Made by a program: the position numbers and the translations under genes
Source: Epiperipatus broadwayi
Lineage: Eukaryota > Onychophora > Udeonychophora > Euonychophora > Peripatidae
DNA length: 64,000 nt
Direction: 5' to 3'
Assembly (NCBI GenBank): GCA_028023455.1
Contig: JAQFVV010012394.1
Coordinates: 30,284,385 to 30,348,384 of the forward strand
Shown: positions 14,120-27,102 of the stretch, in pieces
Layout of the letters: each line of letters starts with the position of its first letter
Numbering within the stretch: position 1 is the first letter of the stretch
The notes under the pieces: model-generated
The model's database searches: none
What the model was told of the DNA's origin: nothing
The model's input: the letters and a program-made list of their open reading frames with translations, nothing else

Positions 14120-14370
14120 AATTATGGAGAGATATATTGAGAATAACAAAAAATGATCAAAAACAAACCCTATGGGTTAGAGAACAAACAACAGGTCAAT
14201 GAAAAAAATGTGACTCAAATAAAACTGCACTTGTCATATTGTTAGGGGAGATGAAAATAGACAATCAGTTGCAGTCTTAAATTGAATCACAAGAGATTTT
14301 AAAAGATTTAAAAAGAATTCACATATGAAATAGATAGAAGAGATAAAAAAGATTTCTGAAGTGATATAGA
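14120..14370 (+). pseudogene. RTE-type LINE ORF2 C-terminal fragment
   Basis: Codons 14128-14199 read RDILRITKNDQKQTLWVREQ, then TTGQ. This fits the RTE-clade pattern LGxTxRDRxxxxWIRxQT that lies between the reverse transcriptase core and the C-terminal tail. Downstream the frame is broken, but remnants of the GH.AR/KR..RW tail can be followed to about 14370. 5'-truncated, decayed copy. Confidence 0.6.
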
Positions 14371-14905
14371 AAAACAAGCTTTATATTGATGACAAATCAA
14401 TAATCATGTTGATGTTGATTTTAACGCATATAAAAATAGTGACATTCAAAATATACTTATATTAATACTGTGTCCATATTTACCATTGATTAGAATGACA
14501 CAGATCCGACAAAATGTTGACATATTTTTAATTAAATTACTTCAGGATAGTTTTCCATTTTTATCTGCATACAAGAATAATACTTGCATAGTAACTAATC
14601 ATAACATTTGATTAAATTGACATATGGGAAGTAATCAGAATAATGAAGCAAAAAATCTGAATATTTCAGTAGTTAAGTAAGATACTTTTGTACAGGTCTC
14701 GGACATTCATGCAGACAAATAAACAGTGACTGGAAAATGGATTAAAAAACAAAGAAAAAAAAATTAGTTATAAAAGATAAGCTTTTATCTTTTGAGAGGT
14801 CTTATTGTATGCTTTTTCAAGATTAACTTTATGACAGGTTGAATCAAATTATTTTGTCTTTTAGCTAATTTGCCCCCTAGTGAATTTTTTTATAAGTATT
14901 ATATG

Positions 14906-15157
14906 TTAAAATTTATGTAAAATGGTATATTTTAGTATAATATTTTTTTTTGAAAATTCCACAATAAAAGATGGTAAATTCATAATTCCCACTCTTACAA
15001 TAGACATAAGCCCTGCCCTGACATATTCAGCCATTTTCTGTTGCCAAGGCTGTAAAACATTCATCATTTTATGACATTGCAGTTTCCTATGATGCAAAAA
15101 CATGTTTATTTGCAAATTTATTACAGTTTTAAATATTTTTTTAAAAATAATTTGCAC
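14906..15157 (-). other. 83-codon minus-strand open frame, unrecognised
   Basis: Contains QPWQQKMAEYVRAGLMSIV in the middle, of higher complexity than its AT-rich flanks, while both ends are Lys/Ile-rich background. No start context or splice signals are convincing. Probably an unclassified repeat fragment. Confidence 0.15.
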
Positions 15158-15819
15158 TATATTTATTAGATATCAAGAAATATAAATTATTAATACCTTA
15201 TTTTGACTTGAAATACTTTATTTTCAAAAAATATAATGTTACATTAGCAGCTAACATAAATATGGCCTCAAGCAAATTAAAAAATTCTAACTTTGACGTA
15301 AACAATCTATGCTATTTACAGTAAGAAAATATCATAATTTAGCAATAAATATTCAAAAAATTTAAACTTTTAAAGCTTAATTCATTAGATATAAAAGAAA
15401 TAAATAATTATTCATTTCAATGTGTTAAAAATAATCAGAAATAAAAAATATTTCATTGATTTTATAAACTGAAAATAATCTTTCTAGAAACGATGACGTG
15501 TATGTCTTTGTTTTGATTGCAATTTCATTTTTTAAATATTTATAGAAACAAAATGTGAACATTTAAAATTTATTTCAGTAGTAGACAAAAATATCTGTTG
15601 AATGAAGTCAAATTTATTATTTTCTGAAAAGAAATAATCATTTTATCATATATTTTATATTGATAGGTGAGACAAAGAAAAATGTCAGAAATGCTGAAAT
15701 GTAAGAGGTTAGATGCTGCAATTTGCAACAGTTAATGGACTACTCAGAATTTAAAATTGGAAGATATACAGTCAGTAATAGTGTAATAATGCTTAAGACT
15801 AAATGGATTTGTAAGAGAT

Positions 15820-16161
15820 CATTAAAAACCAGTCAATACTTAGATAATCACAATTTCAATAAAAATCAATAATTTCAACTGTTGTCAAGGCAACAACTAG
15901 TCAACACTTAGACAATTACAATATCAATAACAATCAACAATTTCAAACTGTTGTCAAGGAAGACTTCTTTTAAAATTGTTAAAAGTAATTTGTCTTGACA
16001 ACACTTAGACAATCCAAATATCAATAACAATCAACAATTTCAAACTGTTGTCAAGGTAATTTCCTTTTAAAATTGTTAAAAGGAGATTGCCTTGACAACA
16101 GTTTGAAATTGTTGATTGTTAATGATATGGGGATTGTCTAAGTGTTGATTGGTTTTTAATG
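15820..16161. mobile_element. fold-back MITE, family 3
   Basis: Ends are inverted: cattaaaaaccagtcaatac at the left and its near complement gattggtttttaatg at the right. Inside, a module with caatcaacaatttcaaactg and ttgtcaagg occurs three times in one direction (15845-15895, 15900-15960, 16000-16060) and once inverted (16090-16150). Pairs of cttttaaaattgttaaaag form a further small palindrome. No coding capacity. A partial relative lies at 63637-63720. Confidence 0.75.
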
Positions 16162-16164
16162 AGC

Positions 16165-16700
16165 CAATAGTAGGTATTACCTTTTTTGAATAATATTAAT
16201 CAATATGTCAAAGATTAGAGAGAAAAATCATAAAGATTTATATTTAAAGATTGTGTGTAATAATAATATACTCTTTACTGTTTATGAAACATTTTAAAAA
16301 ATGGAAATCAATACTATGTTAATTTTGTAAACTTATATAAAATAATACATTTAGCATAAATATCATTCCTTTAACATTTCTTAAAAGGTTAAGGACTTGG
16401 TAAAAGAACTATAATGTATTTATATTTTAGAGAAAACATATAACAATATAATGTTAAATATAAATTATAAATATTTATGAAAGCACTTAAAAATGTAAAT
16501 CAATATGATGTTATTATTTTTTGTCAATTTATTTAAAGATAGTACATCTAGAATAAAAATCTTATTTAAACATTGACATCATCAGTTTGTGTTGAGTGGC
16601 ACAAGTTTTTGCAAAAATAAATAAAACTGATGTAAAGTGGAACTTATATTATTCATAATTGTACAGATATACAGCTAGTAGTAGATGATGAGATAAAATC
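16165..16700. other. AT-rich spacer
   Basis: No gene or repeat recognised. Confidence 0.5.
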
Positions 16701-16765
16701 TAAGATTTATAATGAACAAATTCCACGGAAAATTACCATTATCAGCAGAAACCTTAACAAGAAAA

Positions 16766-16910
16766 AAAAGTATACTGTCAGGCATCCATCCACATTTACC
16801 ACTGAATTAACCCAATTAAAAACATGAGATTGTAATATAGTCTCCCCAGATATTTTTGCAGCCATTTGGTCACTCCTTAAAGAGCAGCCCAACATATAAA
16901 TAAACATTAT
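16766..16910 (-). pseudogene. possible mariner transposase N-terminal (HTH) remnant
   Basis: Within a 125-codon minus-strand frame (16707-17084), the stretch LGCSLRSDQMAAKISGETIL then QSHVFNWVNSVVNVDG keeps the spacing of the second helix-turn-helix of mariner transposases (LG ... GD/E ... S..VF.W ... G). Identity is low, and the first 55 residues of the frame do not fit. No catalytic D,D,D region follows. Confidence 0.3.
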
Positions 16911-17099
16911 CAGTATCTGCCCCTTCAGAATGAGTATATGCTCAACCTTATTACTAACTATCATTAAACCTTGTTCATTCCAGAATTCTACTATCCATGA
17001 TGAGGGTTTTTTTTGCTCCTCAGTATCCTTACCACAAAAGGTCAGGGCAGAGGAAAGTTTCCCAATCCCATCAGTCAAACTCAAGATAAATGAACTTTA

Positions 17100-19750
17100 A
17101 CTCTGAATATATGCACTTTATTCCCCCCCCCCCACAATTTAAATTCACAATAGCCATCAACTTATATAATATTTTTATTTATTTCTTGTATGATTACCAA
17201 TGTAAATATTTGTGCATTGTAAAATATTTCCATATAATTTTGTCTCTTTAATTGTACTGCAACCAATCACTTGAAAACACATTTGAGCAATGCAGTTTTT
17301 CTAATTGATATCATGCTTATTAAACCTGTCATGCCAATGTAACACTGGCAAAAACATTGCAAAATTCATATAATCCATTTATTGTGCAATAAAGTATATT
17401 GTTGAAAAACATCATCTTCATCATAATAATAATAATAAAAAGAAGAACAAAAAAAAGAACAACAACAATAACAATAACAACAAAAATAATAGTAATAATA
17501 ATAATAATAATTCAATATTTATTATGTCTACTTCAACATTTCTGCATTAACGAAAATATACACAAGTTAATATTAAAATATTAGTAATTACAAAATTTTA
17601 TGTTATAAACAAAATCACATTATATTCAAATCATTATATTCATATCATAACAAATTATTTTCAATTACATTTCAATTCTTTTTTGATATTAATAAAATTA
17701 CAAAAAATATCTATATTAATACATTTTTGATCATATATATATATATTTGCAGCATTTAATGGAAGATTTGTTTTAAAATGAATTTCTGCCTTTTTAATAA
17801 TAAATGTATTCCTTTCATTTACAAAGTGAGTGGGCACTTTAATTCTGTGTTGGATATACATCCACAGATATACAAATTTCCTTCAACTAACTTTTTTAAC
17901 ATTATCATGTTGTTTTTAAGCATTTTTCAGGCAGTTAATACAGCTTTATCATATTAATTTTCTCCCTTTATTAATGTAATAAATATTTTTTCCACATTAG
18001 AAACTCTAAATTCTATATAAATTAAATCCAGATTTCATATAACAGAATCATATTCTAATGATGCAACAAGAAGAGAACAGAATAATAATTATTAATATAA
18101 GGGGAAATATTTCTCTCATATCCCTAAATACATTTCACTGTTTTATAAGCTTTATTTCTAAATCAGAAACAACCTCTTTTTATATGATAAAATTTTCTTC
18201 AATCCTATAACAACAACAACAATAATAATATTATTATTATTTGTTATTATTATTACACGATAAATTACTTCGGTTTTGACTGTACAATTATAATGTATAG
18301 AGATGAAGTATGTGAGATGAAATAAAAGAAATAAAATTAAAATATTATTACTGACTGAAGTTGCCTATTTAAGAACAAATACAAATTATTCATTATATCA
18401 TTTAAAAAGAAATAATCATTCAGAGATTTTAAAATGATATACAGAAGACAGCATGTGTTATTTGGGACAACAAGAGATAGAAGACTCATACAATATTATT
18501 ACAATGGAAGTCATGAAAGAGAGAAAAAAGATATCCTAAATGAATTGAAAGAGTGATGTAGATATTACTCTAAGAAGTATGAATGTAAGAGATGATAATT
18601 CTAAAAATGGAAAAAAATAACTTCTATATTTAAAAATGTAATTTTGGCCTATAAGAAAATATGAATAATAAAATACCGAATAGTGTATTGCTCAAAAATT
18701 CATAAGAAATTTAAGCACTCGAAATGATAAAGTGAGTCGTGGATCGCAAACCTTGAGATCAATAATTTCTCATTTTACCACTGTCCAAACCACACCCACA
18801 GCTAATCGCAATCCATGGAGTTTGAACCCCAGAGTTTGCAATTCTATCGCGGTACCAAACCACGGGCGAAAATAGATATGCATAAAAAAAAGAACAAAAC
18901 AAAATATAATCGATTTTTTTGTCTGTTATTTTTAACGGCTTTATTTATTCATTGATACTATAATTTATTTATTCTAATGCAAATGTCTAAAACATAATAT
19001 AACTTTAAATAATGGGAGATTGATACCATCTAAATAGTTACGCTATAATTCAATTTCTTTTTGGGGAAAATTAAATTGAAAATATATTTTGCCAATATAA
19101 GTTTAAATAGTTTACATATATGTATGCCAATATGTGTACAAGTGTATACAAATCTTTTTGAAAACAGTTTTTTTTTAACTTATACGTACATTACATTAAT
19201 TTTCAAAACTGAATTTAAAAAGAAACTTTTATCTCTTAACTCCAATTTACGGCAAATATATTCCGCATTGACAGCAATAAAAATAAAATAAAGACCTGGA
19301 AGCACTTTAGACATTATATTAGTGTAGTTAATGGATGATGACAATATTTTCAGATTTGATAAATGTCCTGCTTTTTTTAAAGGTTTGCTTCAATTTTAGC
19401 TAATTTATAATAAAATATAACAAAACCTCATCCTCAAAGTTTTATAGATTTTCATTAGGGATATAAAAACTTCAACTTTTGTGTATTTACGGCATACACA
19501 CCTTGAAAACATAAATCTGATTGAATTTAAAATTTAGTTCAAGGAAGTAATGTAAAAAAAAAAATAGGATAACTAATATATAGTTTTTAAAAAAATATAT
19601 TGCATGCGAGTGTGCATATATATATAAACACGTATCTATCATTGAAAAGGCGACGGTTGTGATGTGATGTGATGTATTTGGCTTCTCCTTAAACGAAGTC
19701 AAGAATATCTCAGCAACTATGCCCAGATAAACCTGTTAGCCACTTTATTT
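17100..19750. other. AT-rich non-coding stretch
   Basis: No supportable gene. It holds AAT/AAC-rich microsatellite-like runs at 17420-17515 and 18215-18255. A locally CpG-richer patch at 18720-18870 contains ggagtttgaacccc, similar to a tRNA box B, but no complete tRNA fold was found. Confidence 0.5.
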
Positions 19751-19763
19751 TCCATTCCCCACT

Positions 19764-20489
19764 CTAAGTCTTCCCATATTCTGCCCCATCCCATTTCCAC
19801 AACATAATCTTTGTCAACTCTATGGCCTTTAAATCTAAATCCCCTTTATCTTTTTGCAAACCCAACATAAAAACTACTAACTCACTTTCTGTATTGTCAC
19901 TTTGTTCATACCTATTCTCCCATAACTTCATTATCTGTACCCTTTCTGCTCTCAAGCATTTACATTCAATCAACAGATGCCTAATATTTTCTATACCTTC
20001 CTTACACAATTTGCACGCTAAATCACCCATAGTTTTCCATTTACATGTATACTCTCTTGTTGCTAAAGATCCCGTTCGAGCCTTAAACAATAAACTACTT
20101 TCCTTACTATTATCATAAATTAACTCGCTTCCAATATTCCGTTTACTTCTATATATATTTAAACTCTTCTTACTCTCCATACTACTTCTCCATCTCTCCA
20201 ACTCCCTATTTTTTATTAATGCTTCTATTCTTTTATCCCATTCCTTACCACTATAACACTCAACAATCCTCCTAACACAATCATCCCACCTTTTATACAA
20301 GTATACTGATATAAATTCTTTATCCAAATCTTTTGCATACCGCATTACCTTTCTCATCCATCTTGTTACCTGCCCTTTACTCATAACCCAATTAAACACT
20401 ATTTTGGCTATTCTTTTACTATCCATAAACTGCAACCTACCAAACATTTTCATTTTACTTTTTGCATCTCTTATAGCGCCCTCTCTGAA
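19764..20489 (-). pseudogene. non-LTR retrotransposon ORF2 C-terminal fragment
   Basis: Minus-strand frame open from about 20489 (a TGA lies immediately upstream) to the stop at 19764; the first Met is at 20453 (229 codons). The second half has the conserved LINE tail: LLFKARTGSLATREYTCKW, then CKLC and HLLIEC, a Cys/His cluster seen after the reverse transcriptase domain in many LINE clades. The N-terminal half (RDAKSKMKMFGRLQFMDSKR) is the usual linker region. The reverse transcriptase and endonuclease domains are absent, so it is a 5'-truncated insertion or a broken element. The intact 240-codon frame suggests it is young relative to its neighbours. Clade not assigned. Confidence 0.7.
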
Positions 20490-20599
20490 TCAATACATAT
20501 TAGGCAAAACCGTAGTTTAGTGATTCACTACAAAATTTTTAAGGTACCCCAGTTAACGAAATAAAATGTATGAATACATTTGATATCTTAACCCTTGAT

Positions 20600-20870
20600 A
20601 GAACAAAGAACTAACGGTCAATTTTATTTTAAGCTGGGTAAAACTGCTATTGAAATTTTGAAATGATTCAAACTGTGCATGACAATAAAATTACAAGTTC
20701 TAAGAACGTTTTTATATGATTTGCAAAATTGTATGATGACAGGAAGAGAATTGAATACTTATTAGTAATAGAATCATTAATGAACACCGTTATATTTTGC
20801 CATAACTCGTTTTCTAGACATACTAGAGCCTTAAACTTTTTATGGTAAATAGTTAACTATGATACTGTGT
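20600..20870 (+). pseudogene. mariner transposase N-terminal remnant
   Basis: In one frame, around 20658-20760, it reads NFEMIQTVHDN and SSKNVFI*FAKLYDDRKRIE, preceded (20622-20655) by a decayed F..KLGKTA segment. This is the mariner pattern FCFKLGKTATETFEMI ... YGD ... S...VF.W..RF..GR..IED. Several stops are present. A downstream word (ccataactcgttttctagac) is echoed by tcataactcatcattttgac after the copy at 57.7 kb, so both copies may end in the same non-coding tail. Confidence 0.6.
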
Positions 20871-20879
20871 ATCACATGA

Positions 20880-22200
20880 AATGGCACTTTGGACAGTTTG
20901 AAAGGGAACTAATAATCTTATCGCTGATTCACGCTATGTATATGTTATAATGATGCTGTTGTAATAACATTGTGCATAGCAGTTATTTGAAAGTTAATTA
21001 AAATAACAAAAATTATAAATATTTGAGCATATTTAAAATTAACAAATCATTAAAAATTATATTAATTGCTGAATCTTTGATTATTTGCTACAACGTTAGC
21101 AATTATATATATATAAATTGTAACAGCATATTAATAATCACAAAGCAATTCAACATCAAGCCATTTATTTAATTTTACCTGACTTATGTAAGATTATATA
21201 AAGATAAAATATATTTAAACAATCACAAATAAATAAGTTTAAGTTGACAGAAAGTTTGCTAAAACTTCAATTTAAATGCTCTAAATTTATACTACAAAGA
21301 CAGAGTAAATACATAACCCTTTTAGCAACTTTATAACCCTCCCCTCCACCAGTCAATAATTCATCATTTATAATAATATATATACATCCAAAAATAATGC
21401 TGACTGCAAACAATTGACAAAAAATATAATCAATATCAACAATCCAGTGCAAATTCAATTAACCCTTTCACTACTTCTTCCACTTGTCCTTAAATAAAGA
21501 TGCAGTGTCAGTTTCAATTATACTTGTAACATTTTATTTTTAAAATTAAATCTTTATTATATATTGTATTTTGATCATTTTTACAATGTTTATTACAAAT
21601 ATTCATTTATAAATGAAAAACTTTCTTAAAAATGATATATTGAAACTATGCGAAATAAAGAAAAATATACTAAAATGAAATACATAAAGAGAACTGTTTT
21701 TTGTTTTTTTTTTAATTCGGTGGTTGGCTTTGCTGATTATAAAAACCATTGAATCACTTTATGATGACTAATCTGATTTCTCTGATTCATAGTTTCTTTT
21801 TTTCCATATTACTCCAGCAATATTCTTTATTTTATTTATTTCTCATACATTTAAAAGTTTTTTATATTTTAATGTCTTGACATGTACTTTAAAACTTTAA
21901 CTTACTATCTATAGACATTTCTTTTAGTAATATATCCAACTATTTACTGCCAAATTCTTTTACATAAGACTAATTCATTCAATATTGTCAAGAATAGTAG
22001 TGTAGGCTAGGATAGTTTTCCAAAATACAAAAGAAATATAATATAAAAGAAATAAAATATAATATAAAATATAATAAAATATTTTTTATAAAATATAAAA
22101 TATAATATAAAAGAAAATACAAAAGAAATATAATATAAACAAAATTTCAATTTTTTTACTGTTTTAAAGTCAGTGTGTATAAACATATATTTATTAATAA
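20880..22200. other. AT-rich non-coding stretch
   Basis: No gene recognised. Simple AT runs include a motif of aaatataatataaaa at 22030-22140. The stretch ends in the (TA)n tract into which the following retroelement is inserted. Confidence 0.5.
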
Positions 22201-22217
22201 GATATATATATATATAT

Positions 22218-24586
22218 TGTGCCAGGCACGTTTGATGTGGCCAAGCACAAGATAAGGTTAGATAAATTAATGGTCAAAAATACATAAAAAACCATTAAAT
22301 GGGGGGTGGGTATACTATTTACATAATTAAAATTTGTTATAAATTAAGAGAGAGAGAGCTGTGGCGATAATGTAAACTCACACACACATATGATTAAAGC
22401 CAATGTTTAAAGACTTAGAAATATGTATTTGCAATTCTGATTTTTGTTTTTTTAATTTTTTTTTTTAAAGAAAAAGATAACTCCAAAATGTATTTATAAT
22501 TTTAAATATTTTTGTTTGTTGAAGAAACAGCGTTTATTTAACAAATTGTTATCTCTATTTATATTTCTTGAGTGTCTACAAAATGTAAAAACGAAAATTT
22601 TAAATATTACTGTTAATTAAAAATATTTAAGAATAATTTCAAAATCGAAGTCTTAATGGTCATTTTTCTCTTCAGTTACATTTGAGCAAGTCATTGTCTT
22701 AAATTTAAGAAAAACCTAAAGGCATTCTGGCTTCCTGTCCACACTAAAATAATTTTGACAGGACAAAAGAGTTTAATTTAGACTTACGATAAAGCATGGA
22801 GAGAGGAATGTTCAAGTTATGTGAAACAATTTTTTGTTAAAACAGAAAAAACTTTGATTCTGATAATGTACTTAATCAAAAGTAAAAAGATGTTATCATT
22901 TCTTAATTGTGATCTAAATGAAGATATAAAAAAATAAGGAAAAAGAAAAAACTAATTGGAAATCAAATTCATAAAACAATTAGCCAAACCAATTCAATGA
23001 GATTTAATTATTTTTTGTGTCATGGAGGGTATACCTGAATTGAGATTGTATGGAGGTGGAATATTTGTTCTGAAATTGCAAGAGGGCAGTCACCTTAGCT
23101 TTTCTAAGAGAGAGTCTAACTTTTTCTTGTCAAAAAGGGCAGTTCACATTTGCAAATCTTATTGGGAAGCTAATGCTATTCTGAAACACCTGAGTCATGC
23201 AACTGTTTTAATCATGCTAATTCTAATACCTTGTAAGCTGCAAGATTTACTCTAATAAAAAAAGAAAAAATTAATATTTATTCTGTCATTCTAAATCAAT
23301 GAACATTAATCCAGGCCATCAGTGAAATAACCTAGCAGTTAACCAGTCAGTTGATTCTGATGGAAGCATAACTACAACATGCCATCGAAGCCTGCAGTTA
23401 ACCTAGGATCCTCAAACCAATAAAGAATGATTGATACTGTTTAATATCCTGTTGAATATTCGTTCTCCAACTTAAAGATGCCAATCAAGCATTCAATTGT
23501 AGATAAAATGATCATGGAATAGAAGCCAAGTTCAGTGGGTCCATCCAGTTCCTCTCCCACCATCCCACAAGAATGTAAATGCTGAGATTCGAACACCAAG
23601 CGATGATCAAGTCATGAACTTGTGCCGCAGTCAGGTCCAGCCCTTGTTGCAGTAGATGAATATATAGTATAGACCACTCAAAACCCATATAAGAATGAAG
23701 CTTATAGACTTTATTGGGTACACTATTTTTTGTGTTTATTTTATTTTAAATTTAATACCCATTTCATAAATATATATTTCATGTACATACGTACATAAAC
23801 ACACCTGTATATAAATTGTTAATTTTTCTTTATTTGCGTAATGCATATGTGTGAGTTTACTTATAATCCACAGATCACTATCTCTCATGTATAATTATTT
23901 AATACATTTTCTGATTTAAAAAAAAATTTTTTTTCATTCAATCTAATTATTGCTCTATTAAGTATTTCTTTATGATTAGTTTTGTTTTATTAATATGATT
24001 TGTGTAGTGTACAATATTTGTTTGTATAGTTATTCAATCTGGGAATATTAATTTTGTATTTATGTTATAGATGGTAGGGGGTATTGGTTTAATAAAAGAT
24101 TTTATAATTTGAAGTGATTACTGCCATATATTACATTTTTTCCATCATCTACTTTCCCTAACCCCATATTAGTTAGTTATGCGAGTTTTCCGAGCCCCAA
24201 TTCTTTTAACTGAGTATAAAATTACGCTGAGCTAGCAAATGGGATACCTTCTTACCTGAACCTAAATCTTTATTTTCATGAGGATACTTATTTATTATTT
24301 TTTTATGAATAATTATTTATTGGCACACATGCCCTAATATCATTTGAACTTGCATATTCTTTCAGGAGAAGAGTTAAATTTCCTTCTGGGAGTGGCATGA
24401 GAGGTTGATTTAGAATCATCCCCCAAAGGTATGTAAGAGTCAACCTTTCCATAAGTATCTTCTGTGTCCGTAACACTGTTATGGTAAAGTTTTGAATTTC
24501 TTTTTACTCTGGCATGTCACCATATTTTCCCTCATGTTTGGTTTATGCTCATGCTTATATTAACAGAGTAAACGTTAACCGGTATA
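22218..24586 (+). repeat. element A 5' LTR (about 2.37 kb)
   Basis: Begins TGTGCCAGGCACGTTTGATG after a (TA)n tract and ends at gttaaccggtata, where identity with the 3' LTR stops. It carries a 77-codon open frame at 23022-23255, a box-B-like word on the minus strand near 23590 (gtgttcgaatctc), and a central part with (AC)n. The unusual 3' end (…GGTATA rather than …CA) may be decay or slight boundary error. Confidence 0.8.
23520..23665 (-). repeat. tRNA-like SINE remnant embedded in LTR
   Basis: On the minus strand, ttggtgttcgaatctcagc fits a polymerase III box B, preceded by a tRNA-like 5' half. The same sequence is at 29180-29320 in the 3' LTR, so the SINE entered the LTR before the present insertion. 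Box A is weak. Confidence 0.35.
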
Positions 24587-24599
24587 GAAACAAAATTTT

Positions 24600-24617
24600 T
24601 GGCACCCAACATGGGGC
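24600..24617 (+). promoter_or_regulatory. primer binding site, tRNA-Lys type
   Basis: TGGCACCCAACATGGGGC lies 13 bases inside the 5' LTR end. It differs from the standard tRNA-Lys(1,2) primer site of retroelements only by two G-to-A changes, both at former CpG positions, consistent with methylation decay. Marks the start of minus-strand DNA synthesis on the RNA. Confidence 0.75.
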
Positions 24618-24726
24618 CAGTATAGGAAAGACACAGCCGCTAAATGTCTAAAGAAAAGAGAAAATCTCACAAAATCTCAAAAATATTGGGAATGATTTTT
24701 TTTATAGAGATAAGATTTGAAAAAAG

Positions 24727-25140
24727 AGTTTACGATTATGAAACTCAATAAATAAAAATTCTAAACTTTGTTTTGTTTTTGGAGTAACATTTGTCATTAC
24801 AGTAGTACTCATTTAGATTATATTACCATGTGTGCATATTTAAAATAAAAAAGTTTACGATTGAGAATCTTTATAAATAAAAATTCTACATTTTTTTTTG
24901 AAGTGATGTTTGTCACTACAATAATACTGACTAAGTTTATTTTGTCATATATACGTATTTAATAAAAATAAAAGGCAGTATAAAAGTATAAACTGCGCAA
25001 TTAATAAAAATAAACAGTATATAGGTATAATCAAATCTTAATATATAAGAATTTTAAGCTTTATTTTATTTTAGAAGTGACCTTCATCACCACAATACTA
25101 TTGATTTAAATTGTTTTGGCTATATATAAATATTTATAGT
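24727..25140 (+). repeat. three imperfect tandem repeats in the leader
   Basis: A unit of about 120-170 bp recurs three times: aataaaaattctaaactttg / aataaaaattctacattttt / aagaattttaagctttattt, each followed by agtaacatttgtcattacag-like, then actactga/ctcatttaga and tatataagtatttaa-like words. Found between the primer site and gag. Function unknown; packaging or dimerisation would be a guess. Confidence 0.55.
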
Positions 25141-25744
25141 AGAAATAATTTTTTTAAAAGAAGTTAAATAAATAAAACAATTGTAGAAAGAAGTAGACTG
25201 CAGTATATTAAAGTAAACTACATACTGTATAAAAATAAGTGGCGGACTGTGGAAATAAAGATTGTTTTTGTAAAAAGAGAAAGTGGGAAAGTAAATCTTT
25301 ATTGAATAACATTGAATTGAGAAATTGCATGATAGGAAATTTTGTTTTTGATGGCACATAACAGTTCAGAATCGTAATACTATTCACGATCAATTTCTTT
25401 TTGTTTTGTTTTGAAAACAATTCCAATATGTGCATAATTTAATATTAGCTTGGTTTTTATATGTTTTTATTGGGGTTTGAAGAGCGATCTCAGAATAATT
25501 TTATTATTTATAGTTAATAAATGAATGAAAGAAATATAACTCGGAAGGGAGAAATAAATGACTGTAGGGATAAGGGAAGCTTGGTACGGTGCGTGCTGAA
25601 TAATTTTATGAAAAAAAAATAAGTAAAGAGAAATTAAGTTAAACAAAGTAGCGTTAAACCATAGTCTTAAGAGTTAATCAAATAAAATATAGTTAAAGCC
25701 GTATAACAAAGCAAATTTATAATCAATTGAAAATAATACTATAT

Positions 25745-27102
25745 ATGTGGACAAGATCACAGTCCAGAAAGCAAGAAAAGATAGATATGAGTGAAAAGCA
25801 TGACAAAATAAATGGAGAAGTGGCAGAAGAAAGCCACCCTCAAAGATCTGAAAGCAGAATAGAGGAAGCAAAGGAGCCTCAAAGTGAAAGAAAACACATG
25901 GGTGAAAATGAAAACAATGAAAATGATGGAGATGTTTGTAAATACTATAAGGCTAGAAATCAGTCAGATGTCAAAGGAAATAGCTAAAAAGTTTGATGAC
26001 TTTAGGGAAGAAAGATCCTTAGGGACTGAAACAAGGTTTCAAGGTGTAGAAGAAAAATGTAGGGGCCTCCATCAGATTAATAGTGATAGATTGGAAGAAA
26101 TCCAAACAAGGCAGCAAGTAATGGAAGCAGATTGCAAGAGAATACAAGAAATAGGCAAAAAGGTTGAAGAAAGTGAAAAAAGTTATAGCGACAGGATAGA
26201 GAAATTAAAAATGTGCAGAGCGGCGAGCAATGATAAAATAGGGGATCTGTGTCAGACAATTAGCCGGATTGAGCAACAGATAGCAAAACCTCTGGATGGC
26301 ACTATTATTACAGAACAGAAGATGATAAATGATAAGATGGAGATTAGAATAATGGAGATGGAACAAAGGGTGGAGGGTCTTAGTGCAGCTAGGCACAAGA
26401 AAACAACAGGGAATGATACAATACATATGAAAATAGGTGAAGGGTATGAGGATAGTAGTGAGTTATCAAAAACAAGACCGATGCAGCAAGAATTTGGAGA
26501 GGCTAAGATAGTAGAGAGATGTCAGTTATATCAACCTAACATCAATCAATTTTTAAAAATTAGAATTTATGAGGGGCAAGCTGAAGAAGCTCCATTGGAG
26601 CATATAAATAGCTTGGAAAAGTACTTCAGTGCTAACAGAATGGTAGAGAACAATAAACTAACCATTACAAGTAACCACCTACAGGGTGAGGCTCAATCAT
26701 GGTGGGAATCTTTGTTCTACCAACCACCAACCTTTGAGGGTTATAAAGAAGCGCTAGTAAGAAATTTCTGGAGTGAAGAGTGTCAGGAGACCATCTTATA
26801 CCAGATAATGCAAGAGAAATATAGGGCTAATGGGGGTGAGTGCTATCTAAGGTTTTTCTGAAGACAAGTGGTGAAGCTAAGGATGCTCAGTGCATGTCGC
26901 ACATCGGAAGGCCAGATCATAAGGATAATATGCCACAACTTACCTTTAGAATTGAGCAAATGCTTCTCACTGTCAATACAAATTCTATAGTCAGTGGCTG
27001 AACTACTGAGTGCTGTGGATATGAGCCAGCAGGGCCATCCACCAGATAGAACCTGTGAAAATGTTAGCCTCAATGCCATGGGCTGGGGGAAACAAATATG
27101 CA
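25745..27102 (+). pseudogene. gag: element A gag (decayed)
   Basis: Start chosen at 25745 (MWTRSQSRK), which aligns with the start of the related gag on the other strand at 38258 (MTRNKPK). The reading moves from one frame to another between 25884 and 25945, then stays open to a TGA at 26859. The same frame continues after that stop with RQVVKLRMLS, matching RQVAKLRSL of the relative; there the stop position is probably a former Arg codon (CGA to TGA). A second in-frame stop is at 26988. Domains: Lys/Glu-rich coiled-coil-like N-terminal half, then a capsid-like domain with NQFLKIRIYEG, HLQGEAQSWWESL and a following F..Y..A ... FW pattern as in retrotransposon Gag families. No CCHC zinc knuckle is seen. 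Binds element RNA and forms particles by family knowledge; this copy cannot make a full protein without suppression. Confidence 0.75.

Noticed and set aside
15820-16161. CRISPR-like array because of regularly spaced repeated modules
   Set aside because: Modules are diverged, adjoining and inverted at the end; the setting is eukaryotic. A fold-back MITE explains it.
19822-20118. 98-codon plus-strand frame
   Set aside because: Antisense shadow of the LINE C-terminal frame.
25120-25435. Minus-strand frames of 75-79 codons in element A leader
   Set aside because: Low complexity, antisense to the element and without recognisable domain.
26077-26426. Minus-strand frames of 60-73 codons
   Set aside because: Antisense shadows of element A gag.
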